NCBI RefSeq assembly: GCF_002355655.1
Contig: NZ_AP017569.1
Location: 372,001-436,000 of the forward strand
Source of the DNA: Halorubrum trapanicum
GTDB lineage: Archaea > Halobacteriota > Halobacteria > Halobacteriales > Haloferacaceae
Direction of reading: 5' to 3'
DNA: 64,000 nucleotides
This document shows, in pieces, positions 34,429 through 43,759 of this stretch. Every line of letters begins with the position of its first letter. Position 1 is the stretch's first letter. Below the pieces are notes generated by a model. The model was not told where the DNA came from. It searched no databases and saw nothing but the letters and a program-made list of their open reading frames with translations. The translations under genes were made by a program, and so were the position numbers.

Positions 34429-34667
34429 GCGGTGGCGCGTGCCTCCGAGTGGCCGCCGAAGGCGGCCGCGAGGAGCGCGCGCGAGGGAGTCGGCCGACCG
34501 CAGGGAGGCCGACGAGGCTGGGGAGGGGAGAGGTGCTGTGCGGGGCGGGGTGGGACTCGAAGGGGCAGTCGCGAGGGCGGCGCAGGCGACGTAAGCACTG
34601 GAGGGAGTGAGCGAAGCGAACGACCGAAGCGCGCAGCGAGCGTGCGCCGCCCTCGCGACTGGGGCTT
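34429..34667 (-). repeat. structured non-coding element, copy B
   Basis: Minus-strand copy of the dispersed element. Hairpin 1 arms CAGTCGCGAGGGCGGCGCA (34566-34584) and its exact 19-base complement (34643-34661). Hairpin 2 is GTCGGCC/GGCCGAC (34489-34513). Hairpin 3 is GGCCGCC-gaa-GGCGGCC (34451-34467). The spacer between hairpins 1 and 2 and the end motif GCCACCGC are conserved. The stem sequences differ from those of the other copies but keep pairing. Confidence 0.85.
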
Positions 34668-34790
34668 CGGCGGTGGTCACCGCAGATCTGTATTCGAATA
34701 TTTATAAGCGAGCGACTGGGGCTTCGGCGGTGGTCACCGCAGATCTACTGTCAGTCGTTTATAAGCGATCGACTGGATCCTCGACGGTAT
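34668..34790 (-). promoter_or_regulatory. 57-bp phased TATA units of element copy B
   Basis: TATA-like TTATAAA boxes (minus strand; plus positions 34701 and 34758) are 57 bases apart. Each is followed, in element orientation, by AGATCTGCGGTGACCACCGC and GAAGCCCCAG; GCGGTG-ac-CACCGC is itself a perfect small hairpin. A more diverged third unit reaches about 34790, next to the msrA stop. They point into copy B. Confidence 0.7.
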
Positions 34791-34803
34791 TCTGTCTCGA
34801 TCC

Positions 34804-35343
34804 CTACGCCTTCACTTTCTCGCGGAAGCGCTCGCGGACCTTCTCGACCTTCGGCTGCGCGTGCATCGTACAGTAGGCGTCGGCCGGGTTCTTCTCGAAG
34901 TAGTCCTGGTGTTTCTCCTCGGCGCGGTAGAACGTCCCCAGCCGCTCGACTTCGGTGACCACGTCGTCGTCGTAGCCGCCCTCCTCGTCGAGCGCCTCGA
35001 CGTACCGCTCGACGACGTCGCGCTGCTCGTCGTCGTGGTAGAGCACGATCGACCGGTACTGACCGCCGACGTCCGGGCCCTGCCGGTTCAGCTGGGTCGG
35101 GTCGTGGACGGTGAAGAAAATCTCCAGGATGTCCTCGTAGGAGAGCGCGTCGGGGTCGTACTCGACCTGAACGACCTCGGCGTGGCCCGTGTTGCCGGAA
35201 CACACCTCGCGGTAGGTGGGGTCGTCGGCGTGGCCGCCGGCGTAGCCGGAGGTGACGCTTTCGACGCCGTCGAGTTCCTTGAACGCCGCCTCGACGCACC
35301 AGAAGCAGCCGCCGCCGACCGTCGCGGTCTCGGTGTTCGTCAT
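34804..35343 (-). CDS. msrA: peptide methionine-S-sulfoxide reductase
   Basis: Repairs oxidised methionine (S-sulfoxide) in proteins using thioredoxin-type reductant; 179 residues. The active site is GGGCFWCVEAAF with catalytic Cys13. Other family segments: GVESVTSGYAGGHADDPTYREVCSGNTGHAEVVQVEYDP, HDPTQLNRQGPDVGGQYRS and AEEKHQDYF. A resolving cysteine is present in DAYCTMHAQPK. A TTAATAC box lies about 30 bases upstream of the ATG. It is flanked on both sides by copies of the structured element. Confidence 0.96.
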   Translation of the reverse strand: MTNTETATVGGGCFWCVEAAFKELDGVESVTSGYAGGHADDPTYREVCSGNTGHAEVVQVEYDPDALSYEDILEIFFTVHDPTQLNRQGPDVGGQYRSIVLYHDDEQRDVVERYVEALDEEGGYDDDVVTEVERLGTFYRAEEKHQDYFEKNPADAYCTMHAQPKVEKVRERFREKVKA

Positions 35344-35411
35344 AGCGAGCTATTGGCGTCGCAGACGTATTAATCACGCGTGGCGCGAGACGTGGACGTA
35401 GAGATGTTCGG

Positions 35412-35520
35412 TTATTTACAAGTGGTCGATGCCGGATCGACGACGGACACCTCCAAAGCCCCAGACGCTCGGCGAGATGACAGTGATTCTTATAAATAAC
35501 TGATCGACACGAACACCACC
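35412..35520 (+). promoter_or_regulatory. TATA units upstream of element copy C
   Basis: A weak TTATTTACA at 35412 and a good TTATAAATA at 35490, spaced 78 rather than 57 bases, are each followed by a unit of the type GATCG...ACACC...GCCCCAG. This copy departs from the strict phasing of the other three. The 35344-35411 segment holds the msrA promoter and nothing else recognised. Confidence 0.6.
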
Positions 35521-35783
35521 GAAGCCCCAGCCGTGAGGTGCGCGCACACTCGCTGTGCTCCTCACTCGGTCGCTCACTCCGTTCGCTCCCTCGTTGCGGT
35601 GCTTGCGTCGTCTGCGCGCACCTCACGGCTGCCCCTTCGAGTCCCACCCCGCACCGCACAGCAACCGCACCTCACGCCTCCCCAACCTCGTCGCTGGCAA
35701 CCTCCGCTTCGCTCCGGGTGCCAGCGACTCCCTCGCGCGATGCTGCTCGGCCGCGAGGCGGCCTCGCAGGCGCGCGCCACCGC
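35521..35783 (+). repeat. structured non-coding element, copy C
   Basis: Plus-strand copy. Hairpin 1 arms CAGCCGTGAGGTGCGCGCA (35528-35546) and exact complement (35613-35631), 19 of 19 pairs. Hairpin 2 is GTCGCTGGCA/TGCCAGCGAC (35690-35728). Hairpin 3 is GGCCGC-gag-GCGGCC (35749-35763). The spacer (CCCCTTCGAGTCCC, CGCCTCCCCAACCTC) and the end GCCACCGC are conserved. Another TTTATAAG follows at about 35789. The rest of the gap to 35896 shows nothing else. Confidence 0.85.
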
Positions 35784-35896
35784 GGATTTATTTATAAGCG
35801 ATCGTCCGCCCGTCCGGGACCCGTCCCCGAACGCGTTCGCCCGGCAACCCTGCGGTCGAACGGTAGACCTTTGCCGTCTCCCCCGCCAGTTCGCGT

Positions 35897-36301
35897 ATGG
35901 TCTCGCTGGGACTGGTGGTGGCGCGGTTCAACGACTCCGTCACGGAGCCGATGGCCGAGGCCGCCCGGGAGGCGGCCGCCGACCGCGACGCCGTCGTCGT
36001 CGACGAACTGAGCGTGCCGGGCGCGTACGACAGCCCGCTGGCCGCGGACCGGCTCGCGCGGCGCGAGGACGTCGACGCGGTCGCGGTCGTCGGCGCCATC
36101 GTCACCGGCGACACCGACCACGACCGCGTCATCGCGAACGCGACCGCCGAGAAGCTCACGCAGGTGAGCCTCGACCGGGACACGCCGGTCACCTTCGGCG
36201 TGAGCGGCCCCGGAATGTCCGGCGCGGAGGCGCGCGAGCGGATCGACAAGGGCGCGGACGCGGCCGAGGCCGCGATCGACCTCGCGGAAGCGCTCGACTG
36301 A
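35897..36301 (+). CDS. ribH: 6,7-dimethyl-8-ribityllumazine synthase
   Basis: Penultimate step of riboflavin synthesis: condenses 3,4-dihydroxybutanone phosphate with the ribityl-aminouracil intermediate. 134 residues, the short archaeal form. Family segments: LGLVVARFNDSVTEPM, ELSVPGAYDSPLAADRLA, VVGAIVTGDTDHDRVI (with the catalytic-site histidine) and PVTFGVSGPG. It is 28 bases upstream of the aminotransferase gene on the same strand. Confidence 0.94.
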   Translation: MVSLGLVVARFNDSVTEPMAEAAREAAADRDAVVVDELSVPGAYDSPLAADRLARREDVDAVAVVGAIVTGDTDHDRVIANATAEKLTQVSLDRDTPVTFGVSGPGMSGAEARERIDKGADAAEAAIDLAEALD

Positions 36302-36329
36302 CCGAAACACGACCGACTACACACGACAC

Positions 36330-37484
36330 ATGAGCGACGCATACGACTTCTCGGAGCGGATCGGACGCGTAGAGCCCAGCGCGACGCTGGCGATATCGAA
36401 CCTCGCGGCGGAGAAGGAGGCGGAGGGCGCCGACATCGTCGACCTCTCGGTCGGCGAGCCCGACTTCGACACCCCGGCGAACGTCGTCGAGGCCGGCAAG
36501 GAGGCCCTCGACGCGGGCCACACGGGATACACCTCCTCGAACGGGGTCCCCGAGCTCAAGGAGGCCATCGCGGCGAAGCTCCGCGGGAACGGCGTCGACG
36601 CCGACGCCGACGAGGTGATCGTCACCCCCGGCGGCAAGCAGGCGCTGTACGAGACGTTCCAGACGCTGATCAGCGAGGACGACGAGGTCGTCCTGCTGGA
36701 CCCGGCGTGGGTCTCCTACGAGGCGATGGCGAAGCTCGCCGGCGGCGACCTCTCTCGCGTCGACCTCGCGCCGCACGGCTTCCAGCTGGAGCCCGCGCTC
36801 GACGAGCTCGCCGAGACGATCTCCGACGACACCGCGCTCCTCGTCGTCAACTCCCCGTCGAACCCGACGGGCGCGGTGTTCTCGGATGCCGCGCTGGAGG
36901 GCGTCCGCGACCTCGCGGTCGAACACGACGTCGCCGTCATCTCCGACGAGATCTACGAGCGCATCACGTACGGCGTCGAGCCGACCTCGCTCGCGAGCCT
37001 CGACGGGATGGCCGACCGCACCGTCACGGTCAACGGCTTCTCGAAGGCGTACTCGATGACCGGCTGGCGGCTGGGCTACCTCCACGCCACCGACGAGTTC
37101 GTCGGCGAGGCGGGCAAGCTCCACTCCCACTCCGTCTCCTGCGCGACGAACTTCGTCCAGCGCGCGGGGATCGAGGCGCTCGAAAACACCGAGGAGTCGG
37201 TCGAGGAGATGCGTGCGGCGTTCGAGTCCCGCCGCGACCTCCTCGTCGACCTGTTCGACGAGCACGGCGTCGACGTCGACGTCGGCGACGGCGCCTTCTA
37301 CATGATGATCCCGGTCGATTCGGACGACCAGGCGTGGTGCGAGCGCGCAATCGAGGAGGCGTCGGTCGCCTGCGTCCCCGGCAGCGCGTTCAACGCCGAC
37401 GGCTACGCGCGGATCTCCTACGCCGCGAGCGAGGAGCGCCTGCGCGAGGCGGTCGACCGGCTCGTCGCGAACGACCTGCTTTGA
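36330..37484 (+). CDS. class I/II pyridoxal-phosphate aminotransferase (aspartate-type)
   Basis: A fold-type I aminotransferase of 384 residues, most like archaeal aspartate aminotransferases of the I-gamma group. Motifs: DLSVGEPDFDTP, GYTSSNGVPELKEAIA, VTPGGKQALYETF, VVNSPSNPTGAVFS, SDEIYERI, VNGFSKAYSMTGWRLGY (the PLP lysine) and the C-terminal YARISYAAS with the substrate-binding arginine. The exact amino donor is not certain. The stop codon TGA at 37482-37484 lies inside the inferred right end of the transposable element, so the last codon or two may have been changed by insertion. Confidence 0.93.
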   Translation: MSDAYDFSERIGRVEPSATLAISNLAAEKEAEGADIVDLSVGEPDFDTPANVVEAGKEALDAGHTGYTSSNGVPELKEAIAAKLRGNGVDADADEVIVTPGGKQALYETFQTLISEDDEVVLLDPAWVSYEAMAKLAGGDLSRVDLAPHGFQLEPALDELAETISDDTALLVVNSPSNPTGAVFSDAALEGVRDLAVEHDVAVISDEIYERITYGVEPTSLASLDGMADRTVTVNGFSKAYSMTGWRLGYLHATDEFVGEAGKLHSHSVSCATNFVQRAGIEALENTEESVEEMRAAFESRRDLLVDLFDEHGVDVDVGDGAFYMMIPVDSDDQAWCERAIEEASVACVPGSAFNADGYARISYAASEERLREAVDRLVANDLL

Positions 37485-38875
<1,391 letters not shown>

Positions 38876-38917
38876 GACGGTAAGTTATTATACTTTTAGT
38901 CTTAAAGTCTTTTTGTC
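38876..38917. promoter_or_regulatory. divergent promoter region of tnpB and its small companion
   Basis: The 42-bp A+T-rich gap contains TTATTATAC and two overlapping AGTCTT-type repeats (TTAGTCTTAAAGTCTTTTT). Starts of tnpB (minus) and the 43-residue ORF (plus) flank it. The repeats could bind the small protein. Confidence 0.5.
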
Positions 38918-39049
38918 ATGCGTCCAAACATAGATATTTCACACACGCTTGGTGGGCGGATCAAAGACTACGCGGAAGCGAACGAAATGGGACTCTCAGA
39001 GGCATACACCGAAGTGCTAGAGGCAGGATTGGATGAATTGGAGAGTTGA
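38918..39049 (+). CDS. 43-residue RHH-like protein of the tnpB element
   Basis: A small ORF from the ATG at 38918 encodes MRPNIDISHTLGGRIKDYAE and continues for 23 more residues to a TGA at 39047-39049 (…EAYTEVLEAGLDEL…). The pattern of a short strand followed by two helices resembles ribbon-helix-helix repressors. Similar mini-genes divergent from tnpB occur in haloarchaeal IS elements as far as I recall. A role in controlling tnpB is inferred. The reading frame and base pattern (codon-like third positions) support it being real. Confidence 0.65.
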   Translation: MRPNIDISHTLGGRIKDYAEANEMGLSEAYTEVLEAGLDELES

Positions 39050-39187
39050 ATATCCAGCAATAGCGTAGTTCGCACGTGCTACAGTAATTGTCGGATTCGC
39101 CCCACGACTAAAGCTGTGGGCTCTCTCCTTGCCTACCCGTAGGCGGACTCCCCGACGGTTTTTGTCCTCGCGCCCCGCACCACCCCT

Positions 39188-39616
39188 GTGAGCGACTCCG
39201 ACGAATCCCCGATCACCGACGCGGAGCGGGAGGCCCTCCTCGACCGCGTGAACAGCCAGGGCGCGACGATCGGTGCGAGCGTCCCCGACGAGGTTGAGAT
39301 CCACGGCGAGGCGGTCGACCTCTCCGCGTTCATCGTCGAGACCCGGAAGGTCGACACCGTTCCGCCCGCGCTCGACCGGAAGGTAACGGCGGCGCGCGAC
39401 GCCCTCCGGAGCGAGCGGGAGCGCCGCGTCGAACGGCTGGAGGCCGAACCGATCGACCCGGAAACGGCGGAGACCCTCGCCGAGGAGGTGATCGGCATCG
39501 ACCGCGCGCTCAACGCCTTAGAGGGGATCCGGCACCCGGGGTTCGCCGACGAACACCACGCCGACACGCTGGCGGGCCACGAGCGCTGGCTCGCGTTCGT
39601 CGACCAGGTGCGGTGA
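39188..39616 (+). CDS. conserved haloarchaeal protein (DUF5788-like)
   Basis: A 142-residue soluble, helical, charged protein with GTG start. Sequence features: ITDAEREALLDRVNSQGATIGASVPDEVEIHGEAVDL, then ETRKVDTVPPALDRKVTAARDALRSERERRVERLE, a probable coiled coil. I recall similar proteins as DUF5788; no function is known. It lies between the IS element and gatC with a 101-base gap to gatC. Confidence 0.75.
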   Translation: MSDSDESPITDAEREALLDRVNSQGATIGASVPDEVEIHGEAVDLSAFIVETRKVDTVPPALDRKVTAARDALRSERERRVERLEAEPIDPETAETLAEEVIGIDRALNALEGIRHPGFADEHHADTLAGHERWLAFVDQVR

Positions 39617-39717
39617 CGGTCCCCCGGGACGCCACCGCTCGTCCGCCGGGACGATACCGCTCCCTCGTCGGCCCCCTTCCGAAACCCTTACTCGCCGCCC
39701 GCGTGGTACGTTCGGGT

Positions 39718-40026
39718 ATGAGCGACACCGCAGCGTCGGACGACGGCGAGGACGAGCCCGCCGTCGACGCCGAGGAGGTCAGACACGTCGCCGACCTCGC
39801 GCGGGTGCGGCTCGCCGACGACGAGGTCGACGAGTTCGCGGCGCAGTTCGGCGACATCTTGGAGTACTTCGAGGCGCTCGACGAGGTCCCCGAGACCGAG
39901 CGCGAGGAGGAACTGGTCAACGTGATGCGCCCGGACGAGATCGAGGCGGGGCTCTCGCAGGAGGAGGCGCTCGCGAACGCCGAGGAGACCGAGGACGGCT
40001 TCTTCGTCGGGCCGAAGGTGTCGTAG
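39718..40026 (+). CDS. gatC: Asp/Glu-tRNA amidotransferase subunit C
   Basis: A 102-residue subunit of the GatCAB amidotransferase that converts Glu-tRNA(Gln) and Asp-tRNA(Asn) to the amides. Family features: VRHVADLARVRLADDEVDEFAAQFGDILEYFEALDEV and a C-terminal GFFVGPKV. The ATG at 39718 is chosen; the upstream part of the open frame is not conserved-looking. It is directly abutted by gatA (stop at 40026, start at 40027). gatB is not in this window. Confidence 0.94.
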   Translation: MSDTAASDDGEDEPAVDAEEVRHVADLARVRLADDEVDEFAAQFGDILEYFEALDEVPETEREEELVNVMRPDEIEAGLSQEEALANAEETEDGFFVGPKVS

Positions 40027-41331
40027 ATGGCGGCCGACCTCAACGCCTTCGTGACGGAGGAGCGGATCGAGGGCGCCGACGACGCCGACGGCCCCCTCGC
40101 GGACGCGACCGTCGCGGTGAAGGACAACATCTCCACCGAGGGGATCCGGACGACCTGCGGCTCGGAGATGCTGGCCGACTACGTCCCGCCCTACTCCGCG
40201 ACCGTCGTCGACCGGCTGACGGAGGCGGGCGCGACCGTCGTCGGGAAGACGAACATGGACGAGTTCGGGATGGGGACGACGACGGAGACCTCCGCGTTCG
40301 GTCCCACCAGAAATCCGGTCGACACCGACCGCGTCCCGGGCGGCTCCTCCGGGGGCTCCGCGGCCGCGGTCGCGGCGGGCGAGGCCGACGTGGCGCTCGG
40401 CTCCGACACGGGCGGCTCGGTGCGCTGTCCGGCCGCGTTCTGCGGCGTCGTCGGGATCAAGCCGACCTACGGGCTCGTCTCCCGGTACGGGCTCATCGCC
40501 TACGCGAACTCATTAGAGCAGATCGGGCCGATCGCGGGCACCGTCGAGGAGGCGGCCGCCGCGCTCGACGTCATCGCCGGCGACGACCCGAACGACGGGA
40601 CGACGCGCGACCTCGCGGACGTGGAGGGCGCCGACCCCGACGCGAGCTACGCCGCGGCCGCCGACGGCGACGTCGAGGGGATGACGATAGGCGTCCCCGC
40701 GGAGCTGTTCGAGGGCGCCGACGAGCGCGTCGTCGAGACGGTCGAGGCCGCGATCGACGACCTCGAAGCGCGGGGCGCCGAGACGACCGAAATCTCGCTC
40801 CCCTCCGTCGAGCACGCGGTCCAGGCGTACTACGTGATCGCGATGGCGGAGGCCTCCTCGAACCTCGCGCGCTTCGACGGCGTGCGGTACGGGAACCGCG
40901 CCGAGTCGGACGGCAACTGGAACGAGTCGTTCGCGGAGACCCGCGAGGAGGGGTTCGGCGCGGAGGTCAAGCGTCGGATCCTGCTCGGCACGTACGCCCT
41001 CTCGGCCGGCTACCACGACAAGTACTACGAGAAGGCCCAGGACGCCCGCGCGTGGGTTCGACAGGACTTCGAGGACGCGTTCGACGACGTCGACGTGATC
41101 GCGTCGCCGACGATGCCGGTCCTCCCCTTCGAGCTCGGCGAGAGCCTCGACGACCCGCTGCGGATGTACCTCGCGGACGCGAACACGACCCCCGTCAACC
41201 TCGCGAACCTCCCAGCGGTCTCGGTGCCCGCCGGCGAGGCCGACGGGCTCCCGGTCGGGCTCCAGCTCGTCGGGCCGAAGTTCGGCGAGGAGACGATCGT
41301 TCGCGCCGCGAGCGCGGTCGAGGGCCGATGA
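40027..41331 (+). CDS. gatA: Asp/Glu-tRNA amidotransferase subunit A
   Basis: Glutaminase/amidase subunit of GatCAB, 434 residues. The amidase Ser-cisSer-Lys triad is visible: Lys32 in VAVKDNIS, and the serines in PGGSSGGSAAAV and SDTGGSVRCPAAFCG. The C-terminal part has NLPAVSVPAGEADGLPVGLQLVGPKFGE. It follows gatC without gap and its stop overlaps the start of the next gene (ATGA). Compared with bacterial GatA (about 485 residues) the N-terminus is short, as is usual in haloarchaea. Confidence 0.96.
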   Translation: MAADLNAFVTEERIEGADDADGPLADATVAVKDNISTEGIRTTCGSEMLADYVPPYSATVVDRLTEAGATVVGKTNMDEFGMGTTTETSAFGPTRNPVDTDRVPGGSSGGSAAAVAAGEADVALGSDTGGSVRCPAAFCGVVGIKPTYGLVSRYGLIAYANSLEQIGPIAGTVEEAAAALDVIAGDDPNDGTTRDLADVEGADPDASYAAAADGDVEGMTIGVPAELFEGADERVVETVEAAIDDLEARGAETTEISLPSVEHAVQAYYVIAMAEASSNLARFDGVRYGNRAESDGNWNESFAETREEGFGAEVKRRILLGTYALSAGYHDKYYEKAQDARAWVRQDFEDAFDDVDVIASPTMPVLPFELGESLDDPLRMYLADANTTPVNLANLPAVSVPAGEADGLPVGLQLVGPKFGEETIVRAASAVEGR

Positions 41332-41834
41332 GCCTCACCGAGGAGGAACGCGGGCGGCTCGCGGACGTGGTCCGCCTCCAGCCGACGAAGAACGGCGAGC
41401 TCCGGGACGCCTGGGAGATGGAGAGCGGCAGCGAGGTCCACGGCTACCTGGAGGAGCACCTGAAGGAGTACTACTACCGCGACGACGACAGCCTGATCCG
41501 CGCGACGGCGGAGGCGAACGACCTCGTCGACGTCGAGCCCGGGATCGAGCCCGATGCGGTCGCGCGCGGCGCCGTCCCGGAGACGATCCGCGTCCCGGAG
41601 CTGGAGTCGCGGGTCGTGGACGTGCTCGCCGGGCCGGACGAGCGCTCGCAGTCGGTCGTCAGCGTGCTCAACGCCCTCCGCGAGGCGTTCGACGCCGACC
41701 CCGAGGTGGACGCGGTGCGGCGCGCGCTCCGCAGCCTCGAACGCAAGAACGTCGTCGAGGTCGTCTACCGCACCGTGCCGACGTTCCGGCTGGCGGTCGA
41801 GCGCGACGAGATAACGGTCGAAATCGAGGAGTAG
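41328..41834 (+). CDS. conserved haloarchaeal protein after gatA (DUF5797-like)
   Basis: A 168-residue soluble protein, MSLTEEERGRLADVVRLQPTKNGELRDAWE at the start. The N-terminal half resembles a winged helix used as a repeat (DVVRLQPTKNGEL...EMESGSEVHGYLEEHLKEYYYRD). The C-terminal half has helices around RRALRSLERKNVVEVVYR. It matches what I recall as DUF5797. Translationally coupled to gatA. The function is unknown. Confidence 0.8.
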   Translation: MSLTEEERGRLADVVRLQPTKNGELRDAWEMESGSEVHGYLEEHLKEYYYRDDDSLIRATAEANDLVDVEPGIEPDAVARGAVPETIRVPELESRVVDVLAGPDERSQSVVSVLNALREAFDADPEVDAVRRALRSLERKNVVEVVYRTVPTFRLAVERDEITVEIEE

Positions 41835-41911
41835 ACCCCGCCACGCGGTGGGGTCTGCGACACTTCCGTCCGCCGACACGATTTTGTACCGCGACGGAGA
41901 CCGTTACCCCG

Positions 41912-42358
41912 ATGGCCGACGACGAGACCCTCCGCGAGCGCTTCCGCCGCAACGCGAGCGGCATCGCCGCCATGGTGGTGACCGGGACGTGGCTGGCGGC
42001 GCTGCTCCTCAACGCTGAGTGGTGGCTCCCGTTCATGCTGTTCGGGTACATCGTGATCGTCCCGATCGTCTCGATGCTGTTCGACGAGGAGGAGTCCGAG
42101 TCGGTGTACGTCGAGTCCGACTCCGGGTCGGTCCGGGTCGAGCGGGGAGAGGCGGCGGAGCGCGACGAGGCGACCGGCGACACCACGGACGCCTTAGAGC
42201 GGCTGCGGACCCGGTACGCGAACGGCGACCTCACGGACGAGCAGTTCGAGCGCAAGCTTGACCGGCTGCTGGAGACCGAGACGCCGGAGGACGCCGCGGA
42301 GTGGGCCGAGCGCAACCGGTCCGCAGACCGGGAGCGCGACGCCGAGCGCGAGCGGTGA
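41912..42358 (+). CDS. two-TM protein with C-terminal SHOCT-like domain
   Basis: A 148-residue membrane protein. Two hydrophobic segments (GIAAMVVTGTWLAALLL and WWLPFMLFGYIVIVPIVSML) are followed by an acidic region and a short C-terminal domain ALERLRTRYANGDLTDEQFERKLDRLLET, the SHOCT pattern. SHOCT domains are found at the ends of many proteins and are thought to help oligomerisation. Function unknown. Confidence 0.85.
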   Translation: MADDETLRERFRRNASGIAAMVVTGTWLAALLLNAEWWLPFMLFGYIVIVPIVSMLFDEEESESVYVESDSGSVRVERGEAAERDEATGDTTDALERLRTRYANGDLTDEQFERKLDRLLETETPEDAAEWAERNRSADRERDAERER

Positions 42359-42453
42359 CGCGAGGACCGGGTCGCGGCGATCGGGACCGTGGCGGTCTCC
42401 CGCCGGCGCGGCCGAACCTCAAGCTTCAATGCCCGCGGCCGACTCGTCCGCGT

Positions 42454-42699
42454 ATGAGCGACCAGGAACTGCGGAAGGAGGCGCACGACCTCGACGTCAC
42501 CGTCTGGGTCGGGAAGAAGGGCGTCGACGCGGTCGTCGACGAAACGTCCGACCAGCTCGACGACGCCAAGCTCGTGAAGGTGAAGTTCCTCCGAGCGGCC
42601 CGCGGCGGGACCACGACCGACGAGCTCGCGGAGGAACTCGCCGACGCGGTCGGCGCCGACCTGATCGAGACCCGCGGGAACACGGCGGTGCTCCACTGA
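42454..42699 (+). CDS. YhbY-type CRM-domain RNA-binding protein
   Basis: An 81-residue protein comprising a single CRM domain. Family features: LRKEAHDLDVTVWVGKKGVDAVVDETSDQLDDAKLVKVKFL, with the GxxG-type loop WVGKKG, and the final strand IETRGNTAVLH. YhbY binds precursors of the large ribosomal subunit in bacteria; a ribosome-assembly role is inferred here. Its stop overlaps the mscS start (TGATG), so the two are coupled. Confidence 0.92.
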   Translation: MSDQELRKEAHDLDVTVWVGKKGVDAVVDETSDQLDDAKLVKVKFLRAARGGTTTDELAEELADAVGADLIETRGNTAVLH

Positions 42700-43592
42700 T
42701 GGGCGCTTCCGCGGGACCGCTCGGCCCCCTCGCGATCGCGGGGACGCTGGAGCCGTACCTCGGGCCGGCGACCGGTATCGTCGTCGACGCCGCGATCTTC
42801 CTCGCCGTCGTCGTCGCGACGTACGTCCTCTACAAGGCGGTCGTCGCCCCGCTCGCGCAGCGGGTGTTCGACAGGCAGGGGCTCGACGAACACGCGCGGC
42901 GGCCGCTCCAGAAGATCGTGGCGTTCCTCGTGTTGTTCGCGGGCGTCACGGTCGCGTTCGGCGCGGCGGGCTACCAGGGGTTCCTGCGCTCGCTGGCGAC
43001 GATCGCGGCCGCGGCGACGCTCGCGATCGGCTTCGCCTTACAGGACGTGATCAAGAACTTCGTCGCGGGCGTGTTCATTTATACGGACAAGCCGTTCCGC
43101 ATCGGCGACTGGATCGAGTGGAACGGGAACTCGGGGGTCGTCGAGGACATCTCTTTCCGGGTCACCCGCGTCCGCACGTTCGACAACGAGCTGCTCACGG
43201 TGCCGAACCACGCCCTGACGAGCGACGTGGTGAAGAACCCGGTCGCGAAGAAGACGCTCCGGCTGAAGTTCGTCTTCGGGATCGACTACGAGGACGACGT
43301 CGAGAAGGCGACGGACATCATCGTCGAGGAGGCCGAGAGGAGCGACGCCATCCTCGAAGACCCCGCGCCGTCGGTCCGGCTGACCGAGCTGGCCGACTCC
43401 TACGTCGGCCTCCAGTCGCGGATCTGGATCGACGACCCGTCGCGGGCCGACTTCGTGAAGGCGCGCGCCGACTACGTGAAGGCCGTCAAGCGGCGGTTCG
43501 ACGAGGAGGGCATCTCGATCCCGTTCCCGCAGCGGACCGTCTCGGGGCGCAACGAGTGGACGGACCCCGCGTCGTTCGGCGGGGGCGACTGA
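42699..43592 (+). CDS. MscS-family mechanosensitive channel
   Basis: Small-conductance tension-gated channel, 297 residues. Three membrane segments (IVVDAAIFLAVVVATYVLY; KIVAFLVLFAGVTVAFGAAG; and the pore helix FLRSLATIAAAATLAIGFALQDVIKNFVAGVFI). The beta domain begins FRIGDWIEWNGNSGVVEDISFRVTRVRTFDNELLTVPNHAL, typical of MscS. It would release osmolytes on dilution stress, which fits the K+ uptake genes that follow. Its 3' end (SFGGGD) is tandemly repeated downstream. Confidence 0.93.
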   Translation: MGASAGPLGPLAIAGTLEPYLGPATGIVVDAAIFLAVVVATYVLYKAVVAPLAQRVFDRQGLDEHARRPLQKIVAFLVLFAGVTVAFGAAGYQGFLRSLATIAAAATLAIGFALQDVIKNFVAGVFIYTDKPFRIGDWIEWNGNSGVVEDISFRVTRVRTFDNELLTVPNHALTSDVVKNPVAKKTLRLKFVFGIDYEDDVEKATDIIVEEAERSDAILEDPAPSVRLTELADSYVGLQSRIWIDDPSRADFVKARADYVKAVKRRFDEEGISIPFPQRTVSGRNEWTDPASFGGGD

Positions 43593-43690
43593 ACGGACCG
43601 TCACGTCGTTCGGCGGGGGCGACTGAACGGACCGTCACGTCGTTCGGCGGGGGCGACTGAACGGACCGTCACGTCGTTCAGCGGGGTCGA
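43571..43690 (+). repeat. 34-bp tandem repeat, 3.5 units, of the mscS 3' end
   Basis: Units of 34 bp start at 43571, 43605, 43639 and (partial, two changes) 43673. Each holds GTCGTTCGGCGGGGGCGACTG, i.e. the last codons of mscS and its TGA. The first unit is within the gene, the others are untranslated. Since 34 is not a multiple of three, readthrough would be in another frame. Confidence 0.9.
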
Positions 43691-43759
43691 CTGACGGATC
43701 GGCCGCGCCCGGCGGGGTCGATAGTAACGAACTTGAGGGTCCGGTAACTGGGTGTGCCC

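Noticed and set aside
43605-43690. Extra in-frame extension of MscS through the tandem repeat
   Set aside because: The TGA in the first unit ends the protein, and 34-bp units shift the frame each time.
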